Below, piece after piece: positions 53,100 through 64,000 of a stretch of 64,000 nucleotides of DNA. The stretch comes from Symsagittifera roscoffensis (lineage: Eukaryota; Xenacoelomorpha; Acoela; Convolutidae). The stretch spans positions 53,090,684-53,154,683 of the forward strand of contig NC_087064.1 in NCBI RefSeq assembly GCF_963678635.1, in the 5' to 3' direction. Position numbers and translations under genes: made by a program. The notes beneath the pieces are model-generated. The model saw only the letters and a program-made list of their open reading frames with translations. It ran no database searches and was not told the origin of the DNA. Each line of letters starts with the position of its first letter. Position 1 is the first letter of the stretch.

Positions 53100-56000
53100 T
53101 TATCCAGCATGATGACACTGCTCAGACTGACTCTTCAGAGTTATTTAGGAAGCTGAATTTTTCTGGCCTATTTTCCTTACGTTTAAAATCCAATCATCGC
53201 TATTTCTCTTGTTTAGGTTAGCCAGAAAAATGTAATTGGTTCATTTAATCTGATACAGCCTTCTGAAAATGATCAGACTGATTCGTGAGAGTAAATTCGG
53301 TAGCTGAAACCTTCTCTGCTTATTTTTGTCTTGGGTCCAATAATAATTATAGTCATAGTGGTTTTTGGTTTTGTTCTTAGTCGAAGCATAAATTGCAGTT
53401 TTGTTTTTAGACACAATGTTTTTTCATGAAAATTGAAGCTGTGATTTGGTAGTGCAATGTTTTTTTTTCCCTTTCCGCATGATGATCAAAGTCAGACTGA
53501 TTCGTGATAGTCAATTCGGAATCTGTTTTTTTTTGTGCTCAGTTCTTTTTTCAGAAGTTCATTAATAGCACTACGTTTTTGCCAAACGTTGTAATTGCTT
53601 CAGAAGACGTGATGCCTTTTTGTGTTATAGTGATGCTGGTTCTCTGTTCTAATTGTTTTCTTGTTGATGAAGAATTTGCTGTTTTGTATGTAAGACTAGA
53701 AAACGTTTCTTTTTCATGAGAGCTGATGCTTTGATTTGGTAGCGTGTGTTTGTTTCTTTTGGTTATTTAAATTTTCCTTTTCTTCCGCATGATGACAAAA
53801 CCCAGAATTATTCGTGACAGAAAATTCGGAAGCTGGCACTCTGGTTGTTTGTGCTTTTTTCGTTACTGTCTAAAATCTAATAATAGCTTTTTACTTGTTT
53901 AGTTACGCCAGAAGTTGTAATTAATTCATGTAATCAGATGCTTTGTTCTGTTATAGTGATATTGGTTCCCAGTTTTGTTCTAAGTCGAAGCATAAATTGC
54001 AGTTTAGTCTTTAGCACTATGGTTTTTACGAAAAATGATTCTTTGATTTGGTAGTGCGATATAATTTTTTCATTTTTTATTTTTTTTTCCGCATGATAGT
54101 CATAGTGGTTTTTGGTTTTGTTCTTAGTCGAAGCATAAATTGCAGTTTTGTTTTTAGACACAATGTTTTTTCATGAAAATTGAAGCTGTGATTTGGTAGT
54201 GCAATGTTTTTTTTCCTTGACCGCATGATGATCAAAGTCAGACTGATTCGTGATAGTCAATTCGGAATCTGTTTTTTTTTGTGCTCAGTTCTATTTTCAG
54301 AAGTTCAAGAATAGCAATACGTTTTTGCTAAAGGTTGTAATTGCTTCAGAAGACGTGATGCCTTTTTGTGTTATAGTGATGCTGGTTTTCTGTTCTAATT
54401 GTTTTCTTGTTGATGAAGAATTTGCTGTTTTGTTTGTAAGACTAGAAAACGTTTCTTCTTCATGAGAGCTGATGCTTTGATTTGGTAGCGTGTTTTTGTT
54501 TCTTTTGGTTATTTACTTTTTCCTTTTCTTCCGCATGATGACAAAACCCAGAATGATTCGTGACAGAAAATTTGAAAGCTGGCACTCTGGTTGTTTGTGC
54601 TTTTTTCGTTACTGTCTAAAATCTAATAATAGCTTTTTACTTGTTTAGTTACGCTAGAAGTTGTAATTAATTCATGTAATCAAATGCTTTGTTCTGTTAT
54701 AGTGAAATTGGTTCCCAGTTTTGTTCTAAGTCGAAGCATAAATCGCAGTTTTGTCTTTAGGACTATGTTTTTCATGAAAAATTACGCTTTGTTTTGGTAG
54801 TTCGATATAATTTTTTCATTTTTAATTTCTTTCCGCATGATAGTCATAGTGGTTTTTGGTTTTGTTCTTAGTCGAAGCATAAATCGCAGTTTTGTCTTTA
54901 GGACTTTGTTTTTCAAGAAAATTGATGCTTTGATTTGTTAGTGCAATGTTTTTTGTTTCCTTTACCGCATGATGATCAAAAACAGACTGATTCGTGATAG
55001 TCAATTCGGAATATGTTTTTTTCTGCTCAGTTCTGTTTTCAGAAGTTCAAGAATAGCAATCCGTTTTTGCCAAAGGTTGTAATTGCTTCAGTAGACCTGA
55101 TGCCTTTTTTTGTTATAGTCATCATGCTGGTTTTCTGTTCTAATTATTTTCTTCTTGAAGAAGAATTTGCTGTTTTGTTCATAAGACAAGAAAACGTTTC
55201 TTTTTCATGGGAGCTGATGCTTTGATTTGGTAGCGTGTTTTTGTCTTTTTTTTGGTGATTTAATTTTTCCTTTTCTTCCGCATGATGACAAAACCCAGAA
55301 TGATTCGTGACAGAAAATTCGGAAGCTGACACTCTGGTTGTTTGTGCTTTTTTCGTTACTGTCTAAAATCTAATAATAGCTTTTATTTACTTGTTTAGTT
55401 ACGCCAGAAGTTGTAATTAATTCATGTAATCAGATACTCTGTAATTCATGTAATCAGATGCTCTGTTCTGTTATAGTCATATTGGTTCCCAGTTTTGTTC
55501 TAAGTCGAAGCATAAATCGCAGTTTTGTCTTTAGGACTATGTTTTTCATGAAAATTGATGCTTTGATTTGGTAATGCAATGTTTCTATATTTCCTTTACC
55601 GCATGATGATCAAAATCAGACTGATTCGTGATAGTCAATTCGGAATCTGTTTTTTTCTGCTCAGTTCTGTTTTCAGATGTTCAAGAATAGCAATACGTTT
55701 TTACCAAAGGTTTTAATTGCTTCAGAAGACCTGATGCCTAATTGTGTTATAGTCTTGCTGGTTTTCTGTTTTAATTATTTTCTTGTTGAAGAAGAATTTG
55801 CTGTTTTGTTCATAAGACAAGAAAACGTTTCTTTTTCATGAGAGCTGATGCTTTGATTTGGTAGCGTGTTTTTGTCTTTTTTTATGGTTATTTAATTTTT
55901 CCTTTTCTTCCGCATGATGACAAAACCCAGAATGATTCGTGACAGAAAATTCGGAAGCTGACACTCTGGTTTTTTGTGATTTTTTCGTTACTGTCTAATA

Positions 56001-59000
56001 TCTAATAATCGTTTTTATTTACTTGTTTAGTTACGCCAGAAGTTGTAATGAATTCATGTAATCAGATGTTTTGTTCTGTTATAGTGATACTGGTTCTTAG
56101 TTTCGTTCTAAGTTGAAGCATAAATCGCAGTTTTGTCTTTAGGACTATGTTTTTCACGAATAATGATGCTTTGTTTTGGTAGTGCGATATAATTTTTTTC
56201 ATATTTTATTTCTTTTTTCGCATGATAGTCAGTGGTTTTTGTTTTTTTTTCATAGTCGAAGCATAAATTGCAGTTTTTTTTAGACACAATGTTTTTTCAT
56301 GAAAATTGATGCCTTGATTTGGTAGTGCAATGTTTTTTTGTTTCCTTTACCGCATGATGATCAAAATCAGACTGATTCGTGATAGTCAATTCGGAGTCTG
56401 TTTTTTTTCTGCTCAGTTCTGTTTTCAGACGTTCAAGAGTAGCAATACGTTTTTGCCAAAGGTTGTAATTGCTTCAGTAGACCTGATGCCTTTTTTTGTT
56501 ATAGTCATCATGCTGGTTTTCTGTTCTAATTATTTTCTTCTTGAAGAAGAATTTGCTGTTTTGTTCATAAGACAAGAAAACGTTTCTTTTTCATGGGAGC
56601 TGATGCTTTGATTTGGTAGCGTGTTTTTGTCTTTATTTTGGTGATTTATTTTTTCCTTTTCTTCCGCATGATGACAAAACCCAGAATGATTCGTGACAGA
56701 AAATTCGGAAGCTGACACTCTGGTTGTTTGTGCTTTTTTCGTTACTGTCTAAAATCTAATAATAGCTTTTATTTACTTGTTTAGTTACGCCAGAAGTTGT
56801 AATTAATTCATGTAATCAGATACTCTGTAATTCATGTAATCAGATGCTCTGTTCTGTTATAGTCATATTGGTTCCCAGTTTTGTTCTAAGTCGAAGCATA
56901 AATCGCAGTTTTGTCTTTAGGACTATGTTTTTCATGAAAATTGATGCTTTGATTTGGTAATGCAATGTTTTTTTATTTCCTTTACCGCATGATGATCAAA
57001 ATCAGACTGATTCGTGATAGTCAATTCGGAATCTGTTTTTTTCTGCTCAGTTCTGTTTTCAGATGTTCAAGAATAGCAATACGTGTTTACCAAAGGTTTT
57101 AATTGCTTCAGAAGACCTGATGCCTTATTGTGTTATAGTCTTGCTGGTTTTCTGTTTTAATTATTTTCTTGTTGAAGAAGAATTTGCTGTTTTGTTCATA
57201 AGACAAGAAAACGTTTCTTTTTCATGAGAGCTGATGCTTTGATTTGGTAGCGTGTTTTTGTCTTTTTTTATGGTTATTTAATTTTTCCTTTTCTTCCGCA
57301 TGATGACAAAACCCAGAATGATTCGTGACAGAAAATTCGGAAGCTGACACTCTGGTTTTTTGTGATTTTTTCGTTACTGTCTAATATCTAATAATCGTTT
57401 TTATTTACTTGTTTAGTTACGCCAGAAGTTGTAATGAATTCATGTAATCAGATGTTTTGTTCTGTTATAGTGATACTGGTTCTTAGTTTCGTTCTAAGTT
57501 GAAGCATAAATCGCAGTTTTGTCTTTAGGACTATGTTTTTCACGAATAATGATGCTTTGTTTTGGTAGTGCGATATAATTTTTTTCATATTTTATATCTT
57601 TTTTCGCATGATAGTCAGTGGTTTTTGTTTTTTTTTCATAGTCGAAGCATAAATTGCAGTTTTTTTTAGACACAATGTTTTTTCATGAAAATTGATGCCT
57701 TGATTTGGTAGTGCAATGTTTTTTTGTTTCCTTTACCGCATGATGATCAAAATCAGACTGATTCGTGATAGTCAATTCGGAGTCTGTTTTTTTTCTGCTC
57801 AGTTCTGTTTTCAGACGTTCAAGAGTAGCAATACGTTTTTGCCAAAGGTTGTAATTGCTTAGAAGACCTGATGCCTTTTTCTGTTATAGTTATGCTCGTT
57901 TTCTGTTCGAATAATTTTCTTGTTGAAGAAGAATTTGCTGTTTTGTTTATAAGACAAGAAAACGTTTCTTTTTCATGAGAGCTGATGCTTTCATTTGGTA
58001 GTGTGTTTTTGTCCTTTTTCTGGTTATCTAATTTATCCTTTTCTTCCGCATGATGACAAAACCCAGAATGATTCGTGACAGAAAATTCGGAAGCTGACAC
58101 TGTGGTTTTTTGTGATTTTTTCGTTACTGTCTAAAATCTAATAATAGCTTTTATTTACTTGTTTAGTTACGCCAGAAGTTGTAATTAATTCATGTAATCA
58201 GATGCTTTGTTCTGTTATAGTGATACTGGTTCTTAGTTTCGTTCTAAGTTGAAGCATAAATCGCAGTTTTGTCTTTAGGACTATGTTTTTCATGAAAAAT
58301 GATGCTTTGTTTTGTTAGTGCGATATATTTTTTCATTTTAAATTTCTTTTTCCGCATGATAGTCAGTGGTTTTTGGTTTTGTTCTTAGTCGAAGCATAAA
58401 TTGCAGTTTTATTTTTAGACACAATGTTTTTTCATTGAAAATTGATGCCTTGATTTGGTAGTGCAATGTTTTTTCATTTCCTTTACCGCATGATGATCAA
58501 AATCAGACTGATTCGTGATAGTCAATTCGGAATCTGTTTTTTTTTCTGCTCAGTTCTGTTTTCAGAAGTTCAAGAATAGCAATACGTTTTTGCCAAAGGT
58601 TGTAATTGCCTAGAAGACCTGATGCCTTTTTGTGTTATAGTCATGCTGGTTTTCTGTTCTAATAGTTTTCATGTTGAAGAAGACTTTGCTGTTTTGTTCA
58701 TAAGACAAGAAAACGTTTCTTTTTCATGAGAGCTGATGCTTCGATTTGGTAGCGTGTTTTTGTCTTTTTTTGGTTATTTAATTTTTCCTTTTCTTCCGCA
58801 TGATGACAAAACCCAGAATGATTCGTGACAGAAAATTCGGAAGCTGACACTCTGTTTTTTTGTGATTTTTTCGTTACTGTCTAAAATCTAATAATAGCTT
58901 TTATTTACTTGTTTAGTTACGCCAGAAGTTGTAATTAATTCATGTTATCAGATGCTTTGTTCTGTTATAGTGATACTGGTTCTTAGTTTCGTTCTAAGTT

Positions 59001-62000
59001 GAACCATGAATCGCAGTTTTGTGTTTAGGACTGTTTTTCATTTTTATTTTCTTTTTCCGCATGATAGTCAGTGGTTTTTGGTTTTGTTCTTAGTCGAAGC
59101 ATAAATTGCAGTTTTATTTTTTGACAATGTTTTTTAATGAACATTGATGCTTTGATTTGGTAGTGCATTGTTTTTTTATTTCTTTTACCGCATGATGATC
59201 AAAATCAGACTGATTCGGGATAGTCAATTCGGATTCTGTTTTTTTTTTGTGCTCAGTTCTGTTTTCAGAAGTTCAAGAATAGCAATATACGTTTTTGCCA
59301 AAGGTTGTAATTGCTTCAGAAGACCTGATGTGTTTTTGTGTTATAGTGATGCTGGTTTTCTGTTCTAATTGTTTTTGTTGATGAAGAATTAGCTGTTTTG
59401 TTTGTAAGACTAGAAAACGTTTCTTTTTCATGAGAGCTGATGCTTTGTTTTGGTAGCGTGTTTTTGTTACTTTTGTTTAGTTAATTTTTCCTTTTCTTCC
59501 GCATGATGACAAAAGCCGGACTGATTCGTGACAGAAAATTCGGAAGCTGACACTTTGGTTGTTTGTGCTTTTTCATTGCTGTCTAAAGTCTAATAGTAGC
59601 TTTTACTTACTTGTTTAGTTACGCCAGAAGTTTTAATTTTTTTATGTAATCAGATGCTTTGTTCTGTTATAGTGAATCTGCAAAGTGAAAGTTTTGTTCT
59701 AAGTCGAAGGATAAATCGCAGTTTAGTCTTTAGGACTATGGTTTTCACGAAAAATGATGATTTAATTTGGTAGTGCGATTTAATTTTCTCATTTTTAATT
59801 TCTTTTTCCGCATGAAAGTCATAGTGTTTCTTGCTTTTGTTATTAGTCGAAGCATAAATTGCAGTTTTTTTTCTAGACACAATATATTTTCATGAAAATT
59901 GTTGCTCTTATTTGGTAGTGCAATGTTTTTTTTCTTTCACCGCATGATGATCAAAATCAGACTGATTCGTGCGAGTAAACTCGGAAGCTGAGACTCTTGT
60001 TTTATTTTTCACTACTGTCCAAAATCTAATAATAGCTTTTTTTGTTTAGTTACGCCAGAAATTGTTATTGATTCATGTAATCAGATGCTTTGTTCTGTTA
60101 TAGTGATACTGGTTCTTAGTTTCGTTCTAAGTTGAACCATAAATCGCAGTTTTGTGTTTAGGACTGTTTTTCATTTTTATTTTCTTTTTCCGCATGATAG
60201 TCAGTGGTTTTTGGTTTTGTTCTTAGTCGAAGCATAAATTGCAGTTTTATTTTTTGACAATGTTTTTTAATGAAAATTGATGCTTTGATTTGGTAGTGCA
60301 TTGTTTTTTTAATTCTTTTACCGCATGATGATCAAAATCAGACTGACTCGTGATAGTCAATTCGGATTCTGTTTTTTTTGTGCTCAGTTCTGTTTTCAGA
60401 AGTTCAAGAATAGCAATATACGTTTTTGCCAAAGGTTGTAATTGCTTCAGAAGACCTGATGTGTTTTTGTGTTATAGTGATGCTGGTTTTCTGTTCTAAT
60501 TGTTTTTGTTGATGAAGAATTAGCTGTTTTGTTTGTAAGACTAGAAAACGTTTCTTTTTCATGAGAGCTGATGCTTTGTTTTGGTAGCGTGTTTTTGTTA
60601 CTTTTTTTATGGTTATTTAATTTTTCTTTTTCTTCCGCATGATGACAAAACCCCGACTGATTCGTGACAGAAAATTCGGAAGCTGACACTTTGGTTGTTT
60701 GTGCTTTTTCATTGCTGTCTAAAGTCTAATAGTAGCTTTTACTTACTTGTTTAGTTACGCCAGAAGTTTTAATTATTTTATGTAATCAGATGCTTTGTTC
60801 TGTTATAGTGAATCTGCTTTAAGTTTTGTTCTAAGTCGAAGCATAAATCGCAGTTTAGTCTTTAGGCCTATGGTTTCACGAAAAATGATGATTTAATTTG
60901 GTATTGCGATTTAATTTTCTCATTTTTAATTTCTTTTTCCGCATGATAGTCATATTGTTTCTTGGTTTTGTTATCAGTCGGAGCATAAATTGCAGTTTTT
61001 TTTCTAGACACAATATATTTTCATGAAAATTGTTGCTCTGATTTGGTAGTGCAATGTTTTTTTTTCTTTCACCGCATGATGATCAAAATCAGACTGATTC
61101 GTGCGAGTAAACTCGGAAGCTGAGACTCTTGTTTTTTTTCACTACTGTCCAAAATCTAATAATAGCTTTTTTTGTTTAGTTACGCCAGAAATTGTTATTG
61201 ATTCATGTAATCAGATGCTTTGTTCTGTTATAGTGATACTGGTTCTTAGTTTCGTTCTAAGTTGAACCATAAATCGCAGTTTTGGGCTTAGGACTGTTTT
61301 TCATTTTTAATTTCTTTTTCCGCATGATAGTCAGTGGTTTTTGGTTTTGTTCTTAGTCGAAGCATAAATTGCAGTTTTATTTTTTGACAATGTTTTTTAA
61401 TGAAAATTGATGCTTTGATTTGGTAGTGCATGGTTTTTTTATTTCCTTTACCGCATGATGATCAAAATCAGACTGACTCGTGATAGTCAATTCGGATTCT
61501 GTTTTTTTTTGTGCTCAGTTCTGTTTTCAGAAGTTCAAGAATAGCAATATACGTTTTTGCCAAAGGTTGTAATTGCTTCAGAAGACCTGATGTGTTTTGG
61601 TGTTATAGTGATGCTGGTTTTCTGTTCTAATTGTTTTTTGTTGATGAAGAATTAGCTGTTTTGTTTGTAAGACTAGAAAACGTTTCTTTTTCATGAGAGC
61701 TGATGCTTAGTTTTGGTAGCGTGTTTTGTTACTTTTGTTTAATTAATTTTTCCTTTTCTTCCGCATGATGACAAAACCCAGACTGATTCGTGACAGAAAA
61801 TTCGGAAGCTGACACTTTGGTTGTTTGTGCTTTTTCATTGCTGTCTAAAGTCTAATAGTAGCTTTTATTTACTTGTTTAGTTACGCCAGAAGTTTTAATT
61901 ATTTTATGTAATCAGATGCTTTGTTCTGTTATAGTGAATCTGCTTTTAAGTTTTGTTTTAAGTCGGAGCATAAATCGCAGTTTAGTCTTTAGGACTATAG

Positions 62001-64000
62001 TTTTCACGAAAAATGATGCTTTAATTTGGTAGTGCGATTTAATTTTTTCATTTTTAATTTCTTTTTCCGCATGGTAGTCATAGTGTTTCTTGGTTTTTTT
62101 CTTAGTCGAAGCATAAATTGCAGTTTTTTTCTAGACACAATATATTTTCATGAAAATTGTTGCTCTGATTTGGTAGTGCAATGTTTTTTTTTCTTTCACC
62201 GCATGATGATCAAAATCAGACTGATTCGCGAGAGTAAACTCGGAAGCTGAGACTCTCGTTTTGTTTCACTACTGTCCAAAATCTAATAATTGCTTTTTTT
62301 TGTTTAGTTACGCCAGAAATTGTTATTGATTCATGTAATCAGATGCTTTGTTCTGTTATAGTGATACTGGTTCTTAGTTTCGTTCTAAGTTGAACCATAA
62401 ATCGCAGTTTTGTGTTTAGGACTGTTTTTCATTTTTATTTTCTTTTTCCGCATGATAGTCAGTGGTTTTTGGTTTTATTCTTAGTCGAAGCATAAATTGC
62501 AGTTTTATTTTTTGACAATGTTTTTTAATGAAAATTGATGCTTTGACTTGGTAGTGCATTGTATTTTTTATTTCCTTTACCGCATGATGATCAAAATCAG
62601 ACTGACTCGTGATAGTCAATTCGGATTCTGTTTTTTTTTTTGTGCTCAGTTCTGTTTTCAGAAGTTCAAGAATAGCAATATACGTCTTTGCCAAAGGTTG
62701 TAATTGCTTCAGAAGACCTGATGTGTTTTTGTGTTATAGTGATGCTGGTTTTCTGTTCTAATTGTTTTTTGTTGATGAAGAATTAGCTGTTTTGGTTGTA
62801 AGACTAGAAAACGTTTCTTTTTCATGAGAGCTGATGCTTTGTTTTGGTAGCGTGTTTTTGTTTCTTTTGTTTAATTAATTTTTCCTTTTCTTCAGCATGA
62901 TGACAAAACCCAGACTGATTCGTGACAGAAAATTCGGAAGCTGACACTTTGGTTGTTTGTGCTTTTTCATTGCTGTCTAAAGTCTAATAGTAGCTTTTAT
63001 TTACTTGTTTAGTTACGCCAGAAGTTTTAATTATTTTATGTAATCAGATGCTTTGTTCTGTTATAGTGAATCTGCTTTTAAGTTTTGTGCTAAGTCGAAG
63101 CATAAATCGCAGTTTAGTCTTTAGGACTATGGTTTTCACGAAAAATGATGCTTTAATTTGGTAGTGCGATCTAATTTTTTCCTTTTTAATTTCTTTTTCC
63201 GCATGATAGTCATAGTGTTTCTTGGTTTTGTTCTTAGTCGAAGCATAAATTGCAGTTTTTTTTCTAGACACAATATATTTTCATGAAAATTGTTGCTCTG
63301 ATTTGGTAGTGCAATGTTTTTTTTTCTTTCACCGCATGATGATCAAAATCAGACTGATTCGCGAGAGTAAACTCGGAAGCTGAGACTCTCGTTTTGTTTC
63401 ACTACTGTCCAAAATCTAATAATTGCTTTTTTTTGTTTAGTTACGCCAGAAATTGTTATTGATTCATGTAATCAGATGCTTTGTTCTGTTATAGTGATAC
63501 TGGTTCTTAGTTTCGTTCTAAGTTGAACCATAAATCGCAGTTTTGTGTTTAGGACTGTTTTTCATTTTTATTTTCTTTTTCCGCATGATAGTCAGTGGTT
63601 TTTGGTTTTATTCTTAGTCGAAGCATAAATTGCAGTTTTATTTTTTGACAATGTTTTTTAATGAAAATTGATGCTTTGACTTGGTAGTGCATTGTATTTT
63701 TTATTTCCTTTACCGCATGATGATCAAAATCAGACTGACTCGTGATAGTCAATTCGGATTCTGTTTTTTTTTGTGCTCAGTTCTGTTTTCAGAAGTTCAA
63801 GAATAGCAATATACGTCTTTGCCAAAGGTTGTAATTGCTTCAGAAGACCTGATGTGTTTTTGTGTTATAGTGATGCTGGTTTTCTGTTCTAATTGTTTTT
63901 TGTTGATGAAGAATTAGCTGTTTTGGTTGTAAGACTAGAAAACGTTTCTTTTTCATGAGAGCTGATGCTTTGTTTTGGTAGCGTGTTTTTGTTTCTTTTG
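53100..64000. repeat. T-rich complex tandem array with higher-order units, runs off the window
   Basis: Diverged monomers of about 130-380 bp share CCGCATGATGATCAAAATCA, GACTGATTCGTGATAG, TTGATGCTTTGATTTGGTAG, GAAGCATAAATCGCAG and TTACGCCAGAAGTTGTAATT. Higher-order periods can be measured: TTTGACAATGTTTTTTAATG occurs at 60253, 61383, 62511 and 63644, and a near-copy at 59120, so about 1.13 kb. Between 55.0 and 57.8 kb units repeat at about 1.39 kb. The short frames on either strand recur only because the DNA repeats, and none looks like a gene. Host function unknown. Confidence 0.9.

Noticed and set aside
55144-63752. Recurring minus-strand frames of 60-93 codons such as those starting MSASEFSVTNHSGF
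   Set aside because: They recur once per array unit because the DNA is tandemly repeated. Composition is AT-driven, indels shift them between units, and there is no gene context.

Overview
The window is AT-rich nuclear DNA of an invertebrate animal. The genes carry GT-AG introns and AATAAA poly(A) signals. The gene set (an ACK-type tyrosine kinase tail, IRE1, the SR-related splicing factor SREK1, a PH-FYVE Phafin protein and RPA3) is animal-like. I cannot name the species. Every recognisable host gene lies on the + strand, while the space between and inside genes is full of mobile elements and repeats.

Layout: 256-534 is the last exon of an ACK/TNK2-like kinase (C-terminal UBA region). 3310-6369 is a two-exon IRE1 gene. 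9.5-14.0 kb is a decayed CR1/jockey-like LINE on the minus strand. 14583-26059 is an 11-exon SREK1 gene whose introns hold tRNA-like SINEs and other repeats. 26.3-35.9 kb has no recognisable gene but contains hairpin-ended elements, a long-inverted-repeat MITE and a degenerate tandem array. 35915-41200 is a 9-exon PLEKHF (Phafin)-like gene. 43336-44070 is a single-exon, probably mitochondrial protein of unknown function with a hAT MITE in its 3' UTR. 45.6-54 kb is a tandem duplication carrying two RPA3 copies; one copy has a 3.97-kb Helitron-like insertion in its upstream flank and the other keeps the empty site. From about 50.9 kb to the window end runs a T-rich complex satellite-like array with 1.13-1.39 kb higher-order units.

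The host genes do not form one pathway: IRE1 acts in ER stress, SREK1 in splicing, PLEKHF in endosome and lysosome traffic, RPA3 in DNA replication and repair. The clearest unusual content is mobile DNA. (1) The Helitron-like insertion can be delimited to about one base by the empty site in the duplicate. It lies between two T residues, and its 3' end is a short hairpin unit that is also amplified in tandem. (2) A family of terminal hairpins of type GCGAAG-N5-CTTCGC followed by CTCTGTG closes at least 13 otherwise different elements, including some with tRNA-like heads. (3) A second family pairs TGTTCCGACC inverted repeats with an outer palindrome, and the palindrome stem has changed on both arms in one copy.
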